Origin: JAGVSR01 sp963825555 | Lineage (GTDB): Bacteria; Pseudomonadota; Alphaproteobacteria; Rhizobiales; Hyphomicrobiaceae | Assembly: GCA_963825555.1 (NCBI GenBank) | Contig: CAWGTZ010000019.1 | Coordinates: 1 to 64,000, forward strand | Direction of reading: 5' to 3' | Length of the DNA stretch: 64,000 nucleotides | In this document: one piece after another, positions 27,788 to 35,377 of the stretch | Numbering within the stretch: position 1 is the first letter of the stretch | How the letters are laid out: every line of letters starts with the position of its first letter | Program-made: the position numbers and the translations under genes | The notes under the pieces: model-generated | Database searches by the model: none | Told to the model about the DNA's origin: nothing | The model's input: only the letters and a program-made list of their open reading frames with translations

Positions 27788-28300
27788 TCAGGAAGCGACG
27801 CGACTGTTCAGCACCGTCTGGGCGCGGCGATTCTGGGCCCAGCACGAGATGTCGTCGCAGACGGCCACCGGGCGCTCCTTGCCGTAGGAGATGGTCCGCA
27901 TCCGCGAGGCCGGGATGCCGTTCTGTGCCAGGTAGTTGCGCACCGACGTCGCACGCCGGGCTCCCAGCGCGATATTGTATTCACGCGTGCCGCGCTCGTC
28001 GGCATGGCCCTCGATGGTAATCGTGTACTGCGGGTACTGCTTGAGCCACTGGGCCTGCTTGGAAAGCGTCGTCTGGGCTTCCGGCGTCAGATCGGAGCTG
28101 TCGGACGAGAAATAAACGAGATCGCCCGCATTGACGCTGAAATCGCGTTGCGTTCCAGGCGTTATGGGTCCCTTCCCGTCGGGGCCGAGTTGGGCCGAGT
28201 CGGTGCCCTGTTCCTTGTTCGCGCAGCCAGCCAAAGCCGCAGCACAAAGCGCGATTGTCAACGCGCGCGCTATGCCCCTCGCTACGGAATGCAACATCAT
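27788..28300 (-). CDS. pal: peptidoglycan-associated lipoprotein Pal
   Basis: An outer-membrane lipoprotein that binds peptidoglycan and TolB and drives outer-membrane constriction. 170 residues. A lipoprotein signal peptide ends in the lipobox LAGC. The OmpA-like domain has VYFSSDSSDLTPEAQTTL, YTITIEGHADERGTREYN and LGARRATSVRNYL, with the peptidoglycan-binding Asp/Arg in the expected places. The start at 28300 (tandem ATGs) has GAGGTCGAAG in front. It is separated from tolB by two micro-lipoprotein genes and a terminator, so it must have its own promoter. Confidence 0.95.
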   Translation of the reverse strand: MMLHSVARGIARALTIALCAAALAGCANKEQGTDSAQLGPDGKGPITPGTQRDFSVNAGDLVYFSSDSSDLTPEAQTTLSKQAQWLKQYPQYTITIEGHADERGTREYNIALGARRATSVRNYLAQNGIPASRMRTISYGKERPVAVCDDISCWAQNRRAQTVLNSRVAS

Positions 28301-28621
28301 CTTCGACCTCGTTGCGCTAATCCGGTTGGCGGACCGGATGGCCGGGTGAACCACCGTCCACCGCCCCCAAAACATTCGTAATCTAGCGACGTATCTTAAC
28401 GTTGGTTGGCACCGAAATGTGGCCACACAACGAGCAATTGCGGCGTTTTCCCCGAAAAGACGGCCGATCGGGACTCGCTGCGGATCATTCCTTATCCCGG
28501 AACCCGCCATCGCAGTATCGACCGCGCTGTCGCATCCCGCAGCCCAGCTTCCTGGAGCCGCGCCCGAGAACGCCGACCGATTCTCCACCTGCCGAATCCA
28601 CCAGCGAAGAATCATCTCGCC
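28301..28621. other. pal upstream region
   Basis: About 320 bases between pal and the terminator of the micro-lipoprotein operon. An open frame in phase with pal runs through it but lacks any family similarity and would bury the Pal signal peptide, so I treat it as non-coding. It should hold the pal promoter. No clear sigma-70 boxes or palindromes stand out. Confidence 0.5.
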
Positions 28622-28672
28622 AAAAAAGAGAAAGACCGAATTACCTGCGCCGAAGCTCAGTAATTCGGTCTT
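28622..28672 (-). terminator. strong rho-independent terminator after the micro-lipoprotein pair
   Basis: The 13-bp perfect arms AAGACCGAATTAC (28632-28644) and GTAATTCGGTCTT (28660-28672) surround a 15-base loop that can form a small GC/TTCG hairpin. On the minus strand the stem is followed directly by TCTCTTTTTT. This is the most convincing terminator in the window, as expected after a highly transcribed gene. Confidence 0.9.
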
Positions 28673-28724
28673 AATCTCACGATCTGCCGGTCACGAGGAC
28701 CGGAAGATCATACGAAAACAGCTC

Positions 28725-28850
28725 TTAGCGAGCCACTTCCGTAGCAGCCGGCAGCTCAGCACCGAGCTTCATCGGGACAGCTTCTTCACGGCGGCAAGCA
28801 CCGAGAGCAACGGCCACGATAGCGGCAGCAAGAACGATAGCGCCCTTCAT
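28725..28850 (-). CDS. micro-lipoprotein A (41 residues)
   Basis: A 41-residue lipoprotein. The signal peptide has a basic start and hydrophobic core (MKGAIVLAAAIVAVALGAC), ending in the lipobox LGAC with acylated Cys at residue 19. The mature part is only about 23 residues, beginning RREEAVPMKLGAE and ending ATEVAR. AGGAG lies 7 bases before the ATG. It is followed by the strong terminator at 28622-28672. The neighbouring gene encodes a near-identical mature peptide. The Arg at +2 does not signal inner-membrane retention, so an outer-membrane location is likely. The family is not recognised. Confidence 0.8.
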   Translation of the reverse strand: MKGAIVLAAAIVAVALGACRREEAVPMKLGAELPAATEVAR

Positions 28851-28889
28851 AGTCTTTCTCCTGTAGTGTCCCAGTAATACCGGGATGGA

Positions 28890-29024
28890 TTAGCGAGCCA
28901 CTTCCGTGGCGGCCGGAACCTCAGCACCGAGCTTCATCGGTACTGCTTCTTCGCGACGGCACGCGCCGAGTGCAACAGCTACAACGGCAGCCGAGAGAAC
29001 GATCAGCCCCTTGATACCCTGCAT
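28890..29024 (-). CDS. micro-lipoprotein B (44 residues)
   Basis: A 44-residue paralogue of the next gene. The signal peptide MQGIKGLIVLSAAVVAVAL ends in the lipobox LGAC (Cys at residue 22). The mature peptide RREEAVPMKLGAEVPAATEV differs from its neighbour at one residue (Val for Leu). The DNA differs mostly at third codon positions, so the peptide is under selection. AGGAG precedes the ATG at 29024, and 39 bases separate the two genes, so they are likely one transcript. Size recalls entericidin-type small lipoproteins, but the sequence does not match that family. Confidence 0.82.
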   Translation of the reverse strand: MQGIKGLIVLSAAVVAVALGACRREEAVPMKLGAEVPAATEVAR

Positions 29025-29297
29025 GACAAAATCTCCTGATGCATGTTCGGCAACTAGCCGACTATTGGGGTACTGGCACGGCCTGTTTCGATCAAGGACG
29101 GAGACAGCCGTAGAACTGTTTTCCAACCCTGTAGATGCGAAAATGCCACGCCGTGTTTCACGGTCATCAGGTGTTCGGTCGTGCCTGGGCAATACCGCGC
29201 AACCATCAGAAATTACGCAATAAAATTCCGGGTCCGTGACCCCCCGGTATAAGCACTATGATGCCTGGGTTGTATTAAAGTTGGATTAAAGCGTGTC

Positions 29298-30662
29298 TCA
29301 GTTCAGGAGCGGCGACCAGGCCGGATCGGACGCAAAAGAGGGGGTCGGAACGACTCGCTCATTGTACCCGGTAATATCGACTGAAAAGATTCGCGCGCCG
29401 GCGCCCTGACCCTGTCCTTCGCGGAAGAACATGAGCACCCGCCCGTTTGGGGACCAGGTCGGGCCTTCGTTATGGAACCCCTCTGTCAAAACACGCTCTC
29501 CGGAGCCGTCCGGACGCATGACGCCGATGAGGAATCGCCCTGCAAGTTGCTTTGTGAAGGCAATATAGTCTCCCCGCGGCGACCATACCGGAGTTGAATA
29601 GCGCCCGTCGCCGTAGCTGAGGCGGCGGATATCCGAGCCGTCAGCGTTCATAACGTAGAGTTGCTGTGTCCCCTCGCGGTCGCTCTCGAAGACGATCTGC
29701 CGGCCGTCGGGCGAGTAGCAGGGCCCTGTATCGATGGCGTTCGTCTGGGTTACGCGGCGGGTCTGCCGAGTTCTCAAGTCCATTTCGTAGATTGAGGTCG
29801 CCCCCTCCGACTGGAGGCTCATGATGACGCGCTGCCCGTCGGGAGAAAAGCGCGGCGCGAACGTCATCCCGGGGAAGTCGCCGACGATCTCGCGCTGCCC
29901 CGTATCGAGGTTCATCAGAAAGACGCGCGGCTGGTCACGCGTGTAGGACATGAAGGTGATCTCGTTGCGCGTAGGCGAAAAACGCGGCGTAAGCACGATT
30001 TCATTGCCCTTGGAGAGCAGGCGGACATTGGCGCCGTCCTGATCCATGATGGCGAGCCTCTTGATGCGCTTTTCTTTGGGACCCGTCTCGTCGATGAAGA
30101 CGACACGGCTGTCGAAATAGCCTTTTTCGCCGGTAAGGCGCTCGTAGATCTGGTCGGCGATGATGTGGCCCACACGGCGCCAGTTCTGTTCGGCCGTCGC
30201 AAACCGCTGGCCTGCCAGCTGCTTGCCCGTCGCCGCGTCCCACAGCCGGAATTCAGAGGTCAGCCGCCCGTCCGCGCCGCGCACCACACGGCCCACGGCA
30301 AGCGCGTCGGCCCCGATCTGGCGCCAATCGACCATGCGCGGCGGCGCGTTGATGTCGCGCACGGTCTCCAGGAAAGAGGCCCGGTCCAGCGGCCTGAAGA
30401 GACCGGAGCTTTCCAGGTCGTTGGCGACGACGTTGGAGATTTCCGCCGCCAGCGTCGGGTTGTCGCCCAAGAATTCGGGGATTGCGATCGGGATCGGGGA
30501 AAGGGAGCCTTCCGACTGCCGGCCCGTCAGCTGAGCGCCGGCTGGCGAGATCAGCCCAGCCGCAAGGCAGGCTCCGACGATCGCAGCGAGAACCGGACGC
30601 AAACGCGGGGCCCATCGGGCAGCGAAAGCGAGCCGGGGCAAAAAAATCGAGCGCATGGGCAT
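29298..30662 (-). CDS. tolB: Tol-Pal system beta-propeller protein TolB
   Basis: A periplasmic protein that shuttles between Pal and the TolA/TolQR motor. 454 residues. The signal peptide ends near PAGAQL. The N-terminal domain starts IPIAIPEFLGDNPTLAAEISNV. A six-bladed propeller follows, with repeated PRFSPDGQRVIM, CYSPDGRQIVFESDR, PVWSPRGDYIAF and TWSPNGRVLMFF blades. The start is at 30662 or 30656. It follows tolA after about 120 bases. Confidence 0.96.
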   Translation of the reverse strand: MPMRSIFLPRLAFAARWAPRLRPVLAAIVGACLAAGLISPAGAQLTGRQSEGSLSPIPIAIPEFLGDNPTLAAEISNVVANDLESSGLFRPLDRASFLETVRDINAPPRMVDWRQIGADALAVGRVVRGADGRLTSEFRLWDAATGKQLAGQRFATAEQNWRRVGHIIADQIYERLTGEKGYFDSRVVFIDETGPKEKRIKRLAIMDQDGANVRLLSKGNEIVLTPRFSPTRNEITFMSYTRDQPRVFLMNLDTGQREIVGDFPGMTFAPRFSPDGQRVIMSLQSEGATSIYEMDLRTRQTRRVTQTNAIDTGPCYSPDGRQIVFESDREGTQQLYVMNADGSDIRRLSYGDGRYSTPVWSPRGDYIAFTKQLAGRFLIGVMRPDGSGERVLTEGFHNEGPTWSPNGRVLMFFREGQGQGAGARIFSVDITGYNERVVPTPSFASDPAWSPLLN

Positions 30663-30782
30663 GGGGTTTCTATCTTCCGGTGGGCCATAGCTTCGGATTG
30701 TGGGGGAAGCGATACATCCGGATTTGGGCGCGGAATAGGGTCAAAGCGCGGCATCACGGGCGTTACCGAGGAAAAACCCGTT

Positions 30783-31841
30783 CTAGAGCATCTCGCTGGG
30801 GTCGAACTCCCAGATGACTTCCGCCCAGCCATCATAGAGATGCGGGGGCAGGTCGTAGGGCTGGCAGCCCTTCACGGCGCGCAGGGCGGACTCGGTGGCC
30901 AGCGCGGCGAGCGGACCGGACGCCGGCTTCTCAATGCGCGGATCGCCATCAACCGTGCCATCCGGCCGCATTTTCCAGCGCAGGGTCACGATCGGCGTCT
31001 CTGTGCCTCCGCCTGCACCCGGCAAGCGCCAGCATCGCGCGATCTGGGAACGCAGCATGCCACGCAGGAGATCCTGCTCGCGCACGGAGAGCACGGTGTC
31101 GTTGCCTGTCGCCGTGCCTGCCGTCGGGCCCGTGTACTCGGTAGGCTTGGTCGGCTCGGAGGCGGATGCGGGCGCACCCTTCTTGGTCGGATCCTTGTCG
31201 AGCAGCGCAGCGAGACGATCGGCGACAGCCGACTTCTTCTTCTTTTCCTCTTCCTCTTTCTTGCGCTTGGCCTCGGCGGCCTTCTTCTTTTTCGCCTCCT
31301 CGGCCTTCTTCTTCTGCTCCGCCTTTTTCTTTTCCTCGGCCTTTTTCTTTTCCGCTTCCGCTTTCTGTTTGGCTTCTTCCGCCGCCTTCTTCTCCGCCTC
31401 CTGCTTCTTCAATTCCTCAGGCGTCGGGCCAGGCGCGGGCGGCGGCAGTTCGGCGAGCTTCTCAGCGATCGGATCGGGCTGCGGCTCGGCCTTGGGAGGC
31501 TCGGGCGGCGCCGGAGGGGCGGGCTCTTCCTTCGCGGGCTCAGGTTCGGCCGGCGGCGTGGGGGCAAGAACGGGCTTGGGTTTTTCCGCCTCGAGCTTCG
31601 ACTGCACCTCGGTGGGCTTTTCGCTCGCCTTCGCCTCGAGGACTTTCGACGTCTCGCTGCCCTGCTTCAGGCGAAGGAACTCCGACGGCGTGATCATGGC
31701 GACCGCGATCGGCTCTGGTTCCGGTCGGTGCAATTCGGGCGTGCGCTGAATCGCGAGCATGGCCCAAGCGATCAGCGTCGCGTGCATCAGGGTCGATATG
31801 GCGAGCCCGCTGCGCACGGCCGCGCTAGCCTCCGTCTTCAA
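30783..31841 (-). CDS. tolA: TolA-like cell-envelope protein
   Basis: Bridges the inner membrane motor TolQR and Pal/TolB. 352 residues. One N-terminal transmembrane helix (GLAISTLMHATLIAWAML) is followed by a Pro/Glu-rich stretch, then a roughly 80-residue Lys/Ala/Glu coiled coil (repeated EKKKAEEKKKAEQ). The C-terminal domain has LLRGMLRSQIARCWRLPGAGG and TLRWKMRPDGTVDGDPRIEKP, typical of alphaproteobacterial TolA domain III. Its start codon overlaps the 3' end of tolR by 17 bases, indicating coupled translation. Confidence 0.95.
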   Translation of the reverse strand: MKTEASAAVRSGLAISTLMHATLIAWAMLAIQRTPELHRPEPEPIAVAMITPSEFLRLKQGSETSKVLEAKASEKPTEVQSKLEAEKPKPVLAPTPPAEPEPAKEEPAPPAPPEPPKAEPQPDPIAEKLAELPPPAPGPTPEELKKQEAEKKAAEEAKQKAEAEKKKAEEKKKAEQKKKAEEAKKKKAAEAKRKKEEEEKKKKSAVADRLAALLDKDPTKKGAPASASEPTKPTEYTGPTAGTATGNDTVLSVREQDLLRGMLRSQIARCWRLPGAGGGTETPIVTLRWKMRPDGTVDGDPRIEKPASGPLAALATESALRAVKGCQPYDLPPHLYDGWAEVIWEFDPSEML

Positions 31842-32274
31842 CCTCGGTGACGAGTGAGACCTTCTTGAAACCGCCGGCGCTGATGCGGCCCATGACCTTC
31901 ATGACCGTGCCGTAGTTGATGCCCTGGTCACCGCGCACGTAGATCTGCTCTTCAACGCCGTTCTTGGCGATGGCCTTGAGCTTCTCCGCGATCTCTTCCA
32001 GAGCCACCTTCGTTTCGCCGATAAAGGTATCGCCGTTGGCGGCGACGGAGATCGTCAGCGGCTCCTTGCTGCTTTCCAGCTGCTTGCCCTGCGACTGCGG
32101 CAACTCGATGGGCACGCCCACGGTCAGCATCGGGGCGGCCACCATGAAGATGATGAGAAGCACGAGCATAACGTCCACGAACGGCGTGACATTAATCTCG
32201 CTCATGGGCGCCTTGCCGCCGCGCCGCCGGCGGCGTCCACCGCCGCCATTGTTCATTTTGATACTTGCGCCCAT
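31825..32274 (-). CDS. tolR: Tol-Pal system protein TolR
   Basis: A subunit of the proton-driven TolQR motor. 149 residues. An Arg/Gly-rich cytoplasmic start is followed by the conserved MSEINVTPFVDVMLVLLIIF membrane segment, in which the Asp is the proton-carrying residue. The periplasmic domain contains VYVRGDQ-like IYVRGDQGINYGTVMKVMG. tolQ ends 6 bases upstream and tolA overlaps downstream. Confidence 0.96.
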   Translation of the reverse strand: MGASIKMNNGGGGRRRRRGGKAPMSEINVTPFVDVMLVLLIIFMVAAPMLTVGVPIELPQSQGKQLESSKEPLTISVAANGDTFIGETKVALEEIAEKLKAIAKNGVEEQIYVRGDQGINYGTVMKVMGRISAGGFKKVSLVTEVEDGG

Positions 32275-32280
32275 CGCGGC

Positions 32281-32997
32281 CTAGCTCCTGACGTCGATCT
32301 GGCGGGAGACGATTGCGGCAAACTCGTCCGCAAAGGCTTCCAGCCGCTGGCTGATGGCTGCACTGTCGGCGGAGAACTTGTTGTAGAAGACCACCGCGGG
32401 AATGGCCGCAACGAGGCCCAGTGCCGTAGCGAAGAGCGCTTCCGCGATACCCGGCGCGACCACTGCGAGGTTGGTGTTCTTGGAAACGGCGATCGCCTGG
32501 AAGCTCACCATGATGCCCCAGACCGTGCCGAACAGTCCGACGAACGGCGCCGTGGATCCGACAGTAGCAAGAAACAGCAGGCGCCGGTCGAGCCGCTCCA
32601 TCTCACGGCTGATGGTGACGTCCATGACCTTCTCGACGCGCATCTGGATGCCGCCGAGCGCGCGTATATTGCCCTCCACCGACCGCTTCCACTCGCGCAT
32701 GGCGGCCACGAACAGCGCCGCCATGGAGATCGTCGGTGCGCGCGAGAGCGTGTTATAAAGCTCATCCAGCGACTGGCCGGACCAGAAGGTCTGTTCGAAG
32801 CGGTCGGCTTCGATGCGCGCGCGCCGGAAGGCAAAGAGCTTTTCGATAATGATCGCCCACGACCAGATGGAGGCAATGAGCAGGCCCACCATCACGATCT
32901 GGACAGTAAGCGAGGCGTGGATGAACAGCTCGTAGAACGAGACGCCCGGCCCCGCCGCCGGTGCGATTGTCGACTGCGCGACATCCTCTGGATTCAT
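32281..32997 (-). CDS. tolQ: Tol-Pal system protein TolQ
   Basis: The inner-membrane proton-channel subunit of the Tol motor. 238 residues with three helices: LTVQIVMVGLLIASIWSWAII near the N-terminus, then LLFLATVGSTAPFVGLFGTV and ALGLVAAIPAVVFYNKF. The GTVWGIMVSFQAIA segment and the Thr/Pro pattern of the MotA/TolQ/ExbB family are clear. It heads the tolQ-tolR-tolA-tolB block. Confidence 0.97.
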   Translation of the reverse strand: MNPEDVAQSTIAPAAGPGVSFYELFIHASLTVQIVMVGLLIASIWSWAIIIEKLFAFRRARIEADRFEQTFWSGQSLDELYNTLSRAPTISMAALFVAAMREWKRSVEGNIRALGGIQMRVEKVMDVTISREMERLDRRLLFLATVGSTAPFVGLFGTVWGIMVSFQAIAVSKNTNLAVVAPGIAEALFATALGLVAAIPAVVFYNKFSADSAAISQRLEAFADEFAAIVSRQIDVRS

Positions 32998-33262
32998 GGT
33001 GTTCCGCCGTTCGAGGGTTGCGTTGAGAGGGCTTTAGGACCGGACAGGCACGAAAAAAGAACTCCGAAGCATGCCTCGGAGGTGGGAGCCCCTGGGCAGA
33101 GCTCTTCACGCATGTCCTGACCTGCCCTCGACCCCCGTCGCCGCCAACCCGTCATGTTGCCGCGCAATATGACAAAACAAGGGCTTCGGACGGAGTGATC
33201 GCGCGTCCGATTCGCCGCAGATTATAGCTGTTCGGGTTCCCGGCGTGCGCGGAAGATATCAG

Positions 33263-33925
33263 CTATTCCGCCGCGGCTGGTAGCAGCTCTCGCCACTCGC
33301 CCCGGTTGCGATCGTAGATGACCACGTCGCCTGTCTCCATGTCATAGAGCCAGCCGTGGATGCCGACGCGCCCCTCCTCCACGCCCCTCCGGACGATGTC
33401 GTAGGTCATCAGATTATCGAGCTGGAACTGGATGTGGGCCGCAATCGTCGCCATCAGACGGTTTTCAGGCTCAATTCGCGCCGCCCTGACCAATTCGTGG
33501 GCAGGCCGGGTATAACCCACCCAACGGCCCAGGTGGGCCTCCTCGCCCGGAGGGATGGGCTCCAGCAGCGCTTGGAGGCCGCCGCAGCCCGTATGCCCGC
33601 AAACGATGATGTCGTCGATCCCAAGGTGTCCGAGCGCGTATTCGATCGCCGCGCCGACCGAATCCTCGCCCGATCCCGAAGGAGGGACGCAGTTGGCGAT
33701 ATTGCGAATCTCGAACAGTTCGCCGGGATCGGCGGAGGTGATCTGGGCAGGCACGACGCGGCTGTCGCAACAGCCGATCCAGAGCAGTTTCGGCTTCTGC
33801 TTGGCCTTGGCGAGACCCGCATAAAAGGCCTTGTCGCGCTCGAACCGCTGACGGAACCGCTCATAGCCTTCCACGGCGTCCTTTATATCGAGATCAACGC
33901 CTTTTTCGTCCGTCCTCGTGGTCAT
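33263..33925 (-). CDS. beta-carbonic anhydrase
   Basis: Interconverts CO2 and bicarbonate. 220 residues. The zinc ligands and dyad of the beta class are present: CCDSRV near residue 53, and HTGCGGLQALL near 114, with ANCVPP in between. The ATG at 33925 (MTTRTDEKGVD) gives the usual length; the open frame extends upstream without similarity. It lies between ybgC and tolQ, which are usually adjacent. A hairpin (TCGGACG/CGTCCGA, 33186-33210) lies about 55 bases past its stop and may end transcription. Confidence 0.93.
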   Translation of the reverse strand: MTTRTDEKGVDLDIKDAVEGYERFRQRFERDKAFYAGLAKAKQKPKLLWIGCCDSRVVPAQITSADPGELFEIRNIANCVPPSGSGEDSVGAAIEYALGHLGIDDIIVCGHTGCGGLQALLEPIPPGEEAHLGRWVGYTRPAHELVRAARIEPENRLMATIAAHIQFQLDNLMTYDIVRRGVEEGRVGIHGWLYDMETGDVVIYDRNRGEWRELLPAAAE

Positions 33926-33995
33926 ATCAGCCCCGAAACGTAAACACCCACCCGGGACGTATTTTTGGGGCGGGCTTGTGCCCTTGTCCAGACGT

Positions 33996-34469
33996 TCAGG
34001 GAGCGGGGCCTGCGAAGCCCTGACGGATGGCGGTCGAGAGGCGGAGCGGTTTACCGGAAACCGCAACCAGAACCACTGTCACCTCGGCCTCGAATACCGG
34101 GCGGCCGGAATTTGTGATCTGCTGGAGGAGCGTTACGCTGGCCCCGCCCAGTGCCTTCACCCGCGTTTCCACCTCCAGAACGTCGTCCATGCGGGAGGGC
34201 CTGAGGAACTCGCAGTTCATGCGGCGCACGACGAAGGCCGCCGGCTCGTGGCTGTTGGAGCCATCGATGAGGCGGCGCGAGTCCGTGCCCAGCAGGCGCA
34301 GGAAATCGGTCCGGCCGCGCTCGCACCAGCGAATGTAGGAGGCATGGTAGGCAATGCCGCCAGCGTCCGTATCCTCGAAGTAGACGCGCACCGGAAGCAC
34401 ATGCCACCGGCCCGTCTCGTCATCGACAAGACGACCCGAAAGATCCGGCCATTCTCTTTTCTCAGTCAC
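33996..34469 (-). CDS. ybgC: YbgC-type acyl-CoA thioesterase (Tol-Pal associated)
   Basis: A hotdog-fold thioesterase acting on acyl-CoA or acyl-ACP. 157 residues. The catalytic signature VYFEDTDAGGIAYHASYIRW includes the active Asp, and the following CERGRTDFLR is the usual helix. Its start overlaps the stop of the upstream phosphoesterase by 4 bases (ATGA type), showing operon coupling. In proteobacteria ybgC precedes tolQ; here carbonic anhydrase has been placed in between. Confidence 0.93.
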   Translation of the reverse strand: MTEKREWPDLSGRLVDDETGRWHVLPVRVYFEDTDAGGIAYHASYIRWCERGRTDFLRLLGTDSRRLIDGSNSHEPAAFVVRRMNCEFLRPSRMDDVLEVETRVKALGGASVTLLQQITNSGRPVFEAEVTVVLVAVSGKPLRLSTAIRQGFAGPAP

Positions 34470-35377
34470 CCACTGGCTCCCAACTCGACAATCACGACTT
34501 CGGGCGGAACGCCGAAGCGCACGGGAAGCTTCGAGCAGCCAAGCCCGCCCGACACGACGAGATCACGCTCAGTTTCGACCACGTGGCCGTAGGCATAGCG
34601 GTTGCCGAAGGCTGAGGGAACGATGGGCGACCAGCCGAAGAGCCGCACCTGTCCCCCGTGTGTGTGGCCGCAGACGGTGAGCGCCACCCGTTCAGAAACG
34701 CGGGGAAAGACGTCGGGCTCGTGGGCAAGCAGAATGACCGGAGCGTCGTCCGTGACCTTGGCGAGCGTGCCGTCCAGATCATCGACACCCTGAAAGATCA
34801 TGCGCCCGTCTTTGACCCCGGTGAGAAAAGCGATCTGATCCCCGAGCCCGGCGAGCCAGAAGGGCATGACGTCCTTCACGAGACGCACCACATCGTTCTC
34901 ATAAACGGGGATTCCCACCTTTTCCAAGGCGAGCCGGGCTGCGGCGGGCCCCTTGCGGGCACGCTGCGCGGCCCTATCGTCCCACCAGTCGTGATTGCCC
35001 AGAACGGCATGAACGCCTAAAGGCGCCTTCAACTGCGCCAGTACGGGCGCCCACTCAACCCGTTGCTGCCGCTTGGTGTACCAGTATCGCCCGATCTCAT
35101 AGTCCCCGAGCAGCAGGACCGCGTCCGCGCCGAGCCCGTTGGTAACCGCGACGATCTCCTCGATGCGCTGCGGCGGCATGAGGAACTCGTTGGCATGGAT
35201 GTCCGCAATGATCGCGAGCTTCAGCTTGAAGCCCTCGGGCCAGTTGCGAGGTGTGATGGGATAGCGCGTCACCGACAGCCGGTAGAGAGGTTCGATGCCG
35301 AAGGCATAACCCGCCAATCCGGCGCCACCGGCAAAGAGCGCACCAAGTCCCTTGAAGAACGTGCGCCGCGTGATCAC
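34466..35377 (-). CDS. metallophosphoesterase (YaeI-like) with Tat/N-terminal anchor
   Basis: 303 residues. The N-terminus MITRRTFFKGLGALFAGGAG resembles a twin-arginine (RRTFFK) signal or anchor. The calcineurin-like core has the family blocks IADIHANE, LLLGDYEIG, VLGNHDWWDD and CGHTHGGQVRLFG. Such proteins hydrolyse phosphodiesters; UDP-diacylglucosamine hydrolase or YaeI-type activity is possible but not shown. It overlaps ruvB upstream by 4 bases and ybgC downstream by 4 bases, so it is translationally linked to both. Confidence 0.85.
   Translation of the reverse strand: MITRRTFFKGLGALFAGGAGLAGYAFGIEPLYRLSVTRYPITPRNWPEGFKLKLAIIADIHANEFLMPPQRIEEIVAVTNGLGADAVLLLGDYEIGRYWYTKRQQRVEWAPVLAQLKAPLGVHAVLGNHDWWDDRAAQRARKGPAAARLALEKVGIPVYENDVVRLVKDVMPFWLAGLGDQIAFLTGVKDGRMIFQGVDDLDGTLAKVTDDAPVILLAHEPDVFPRVSERVALTVCGHTHGGQVRLFGWSPIVPSAFGNRYAYGHVVETERDLVVSGGLGCSKLPVRFGVPPEVVIVELGASG

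Noticed and set aside
28301..28615. N-terminal extension of pal
   Set aside because: It would bury the lipoprotein signal peptide; the start at 28300 has a fitting RBS.
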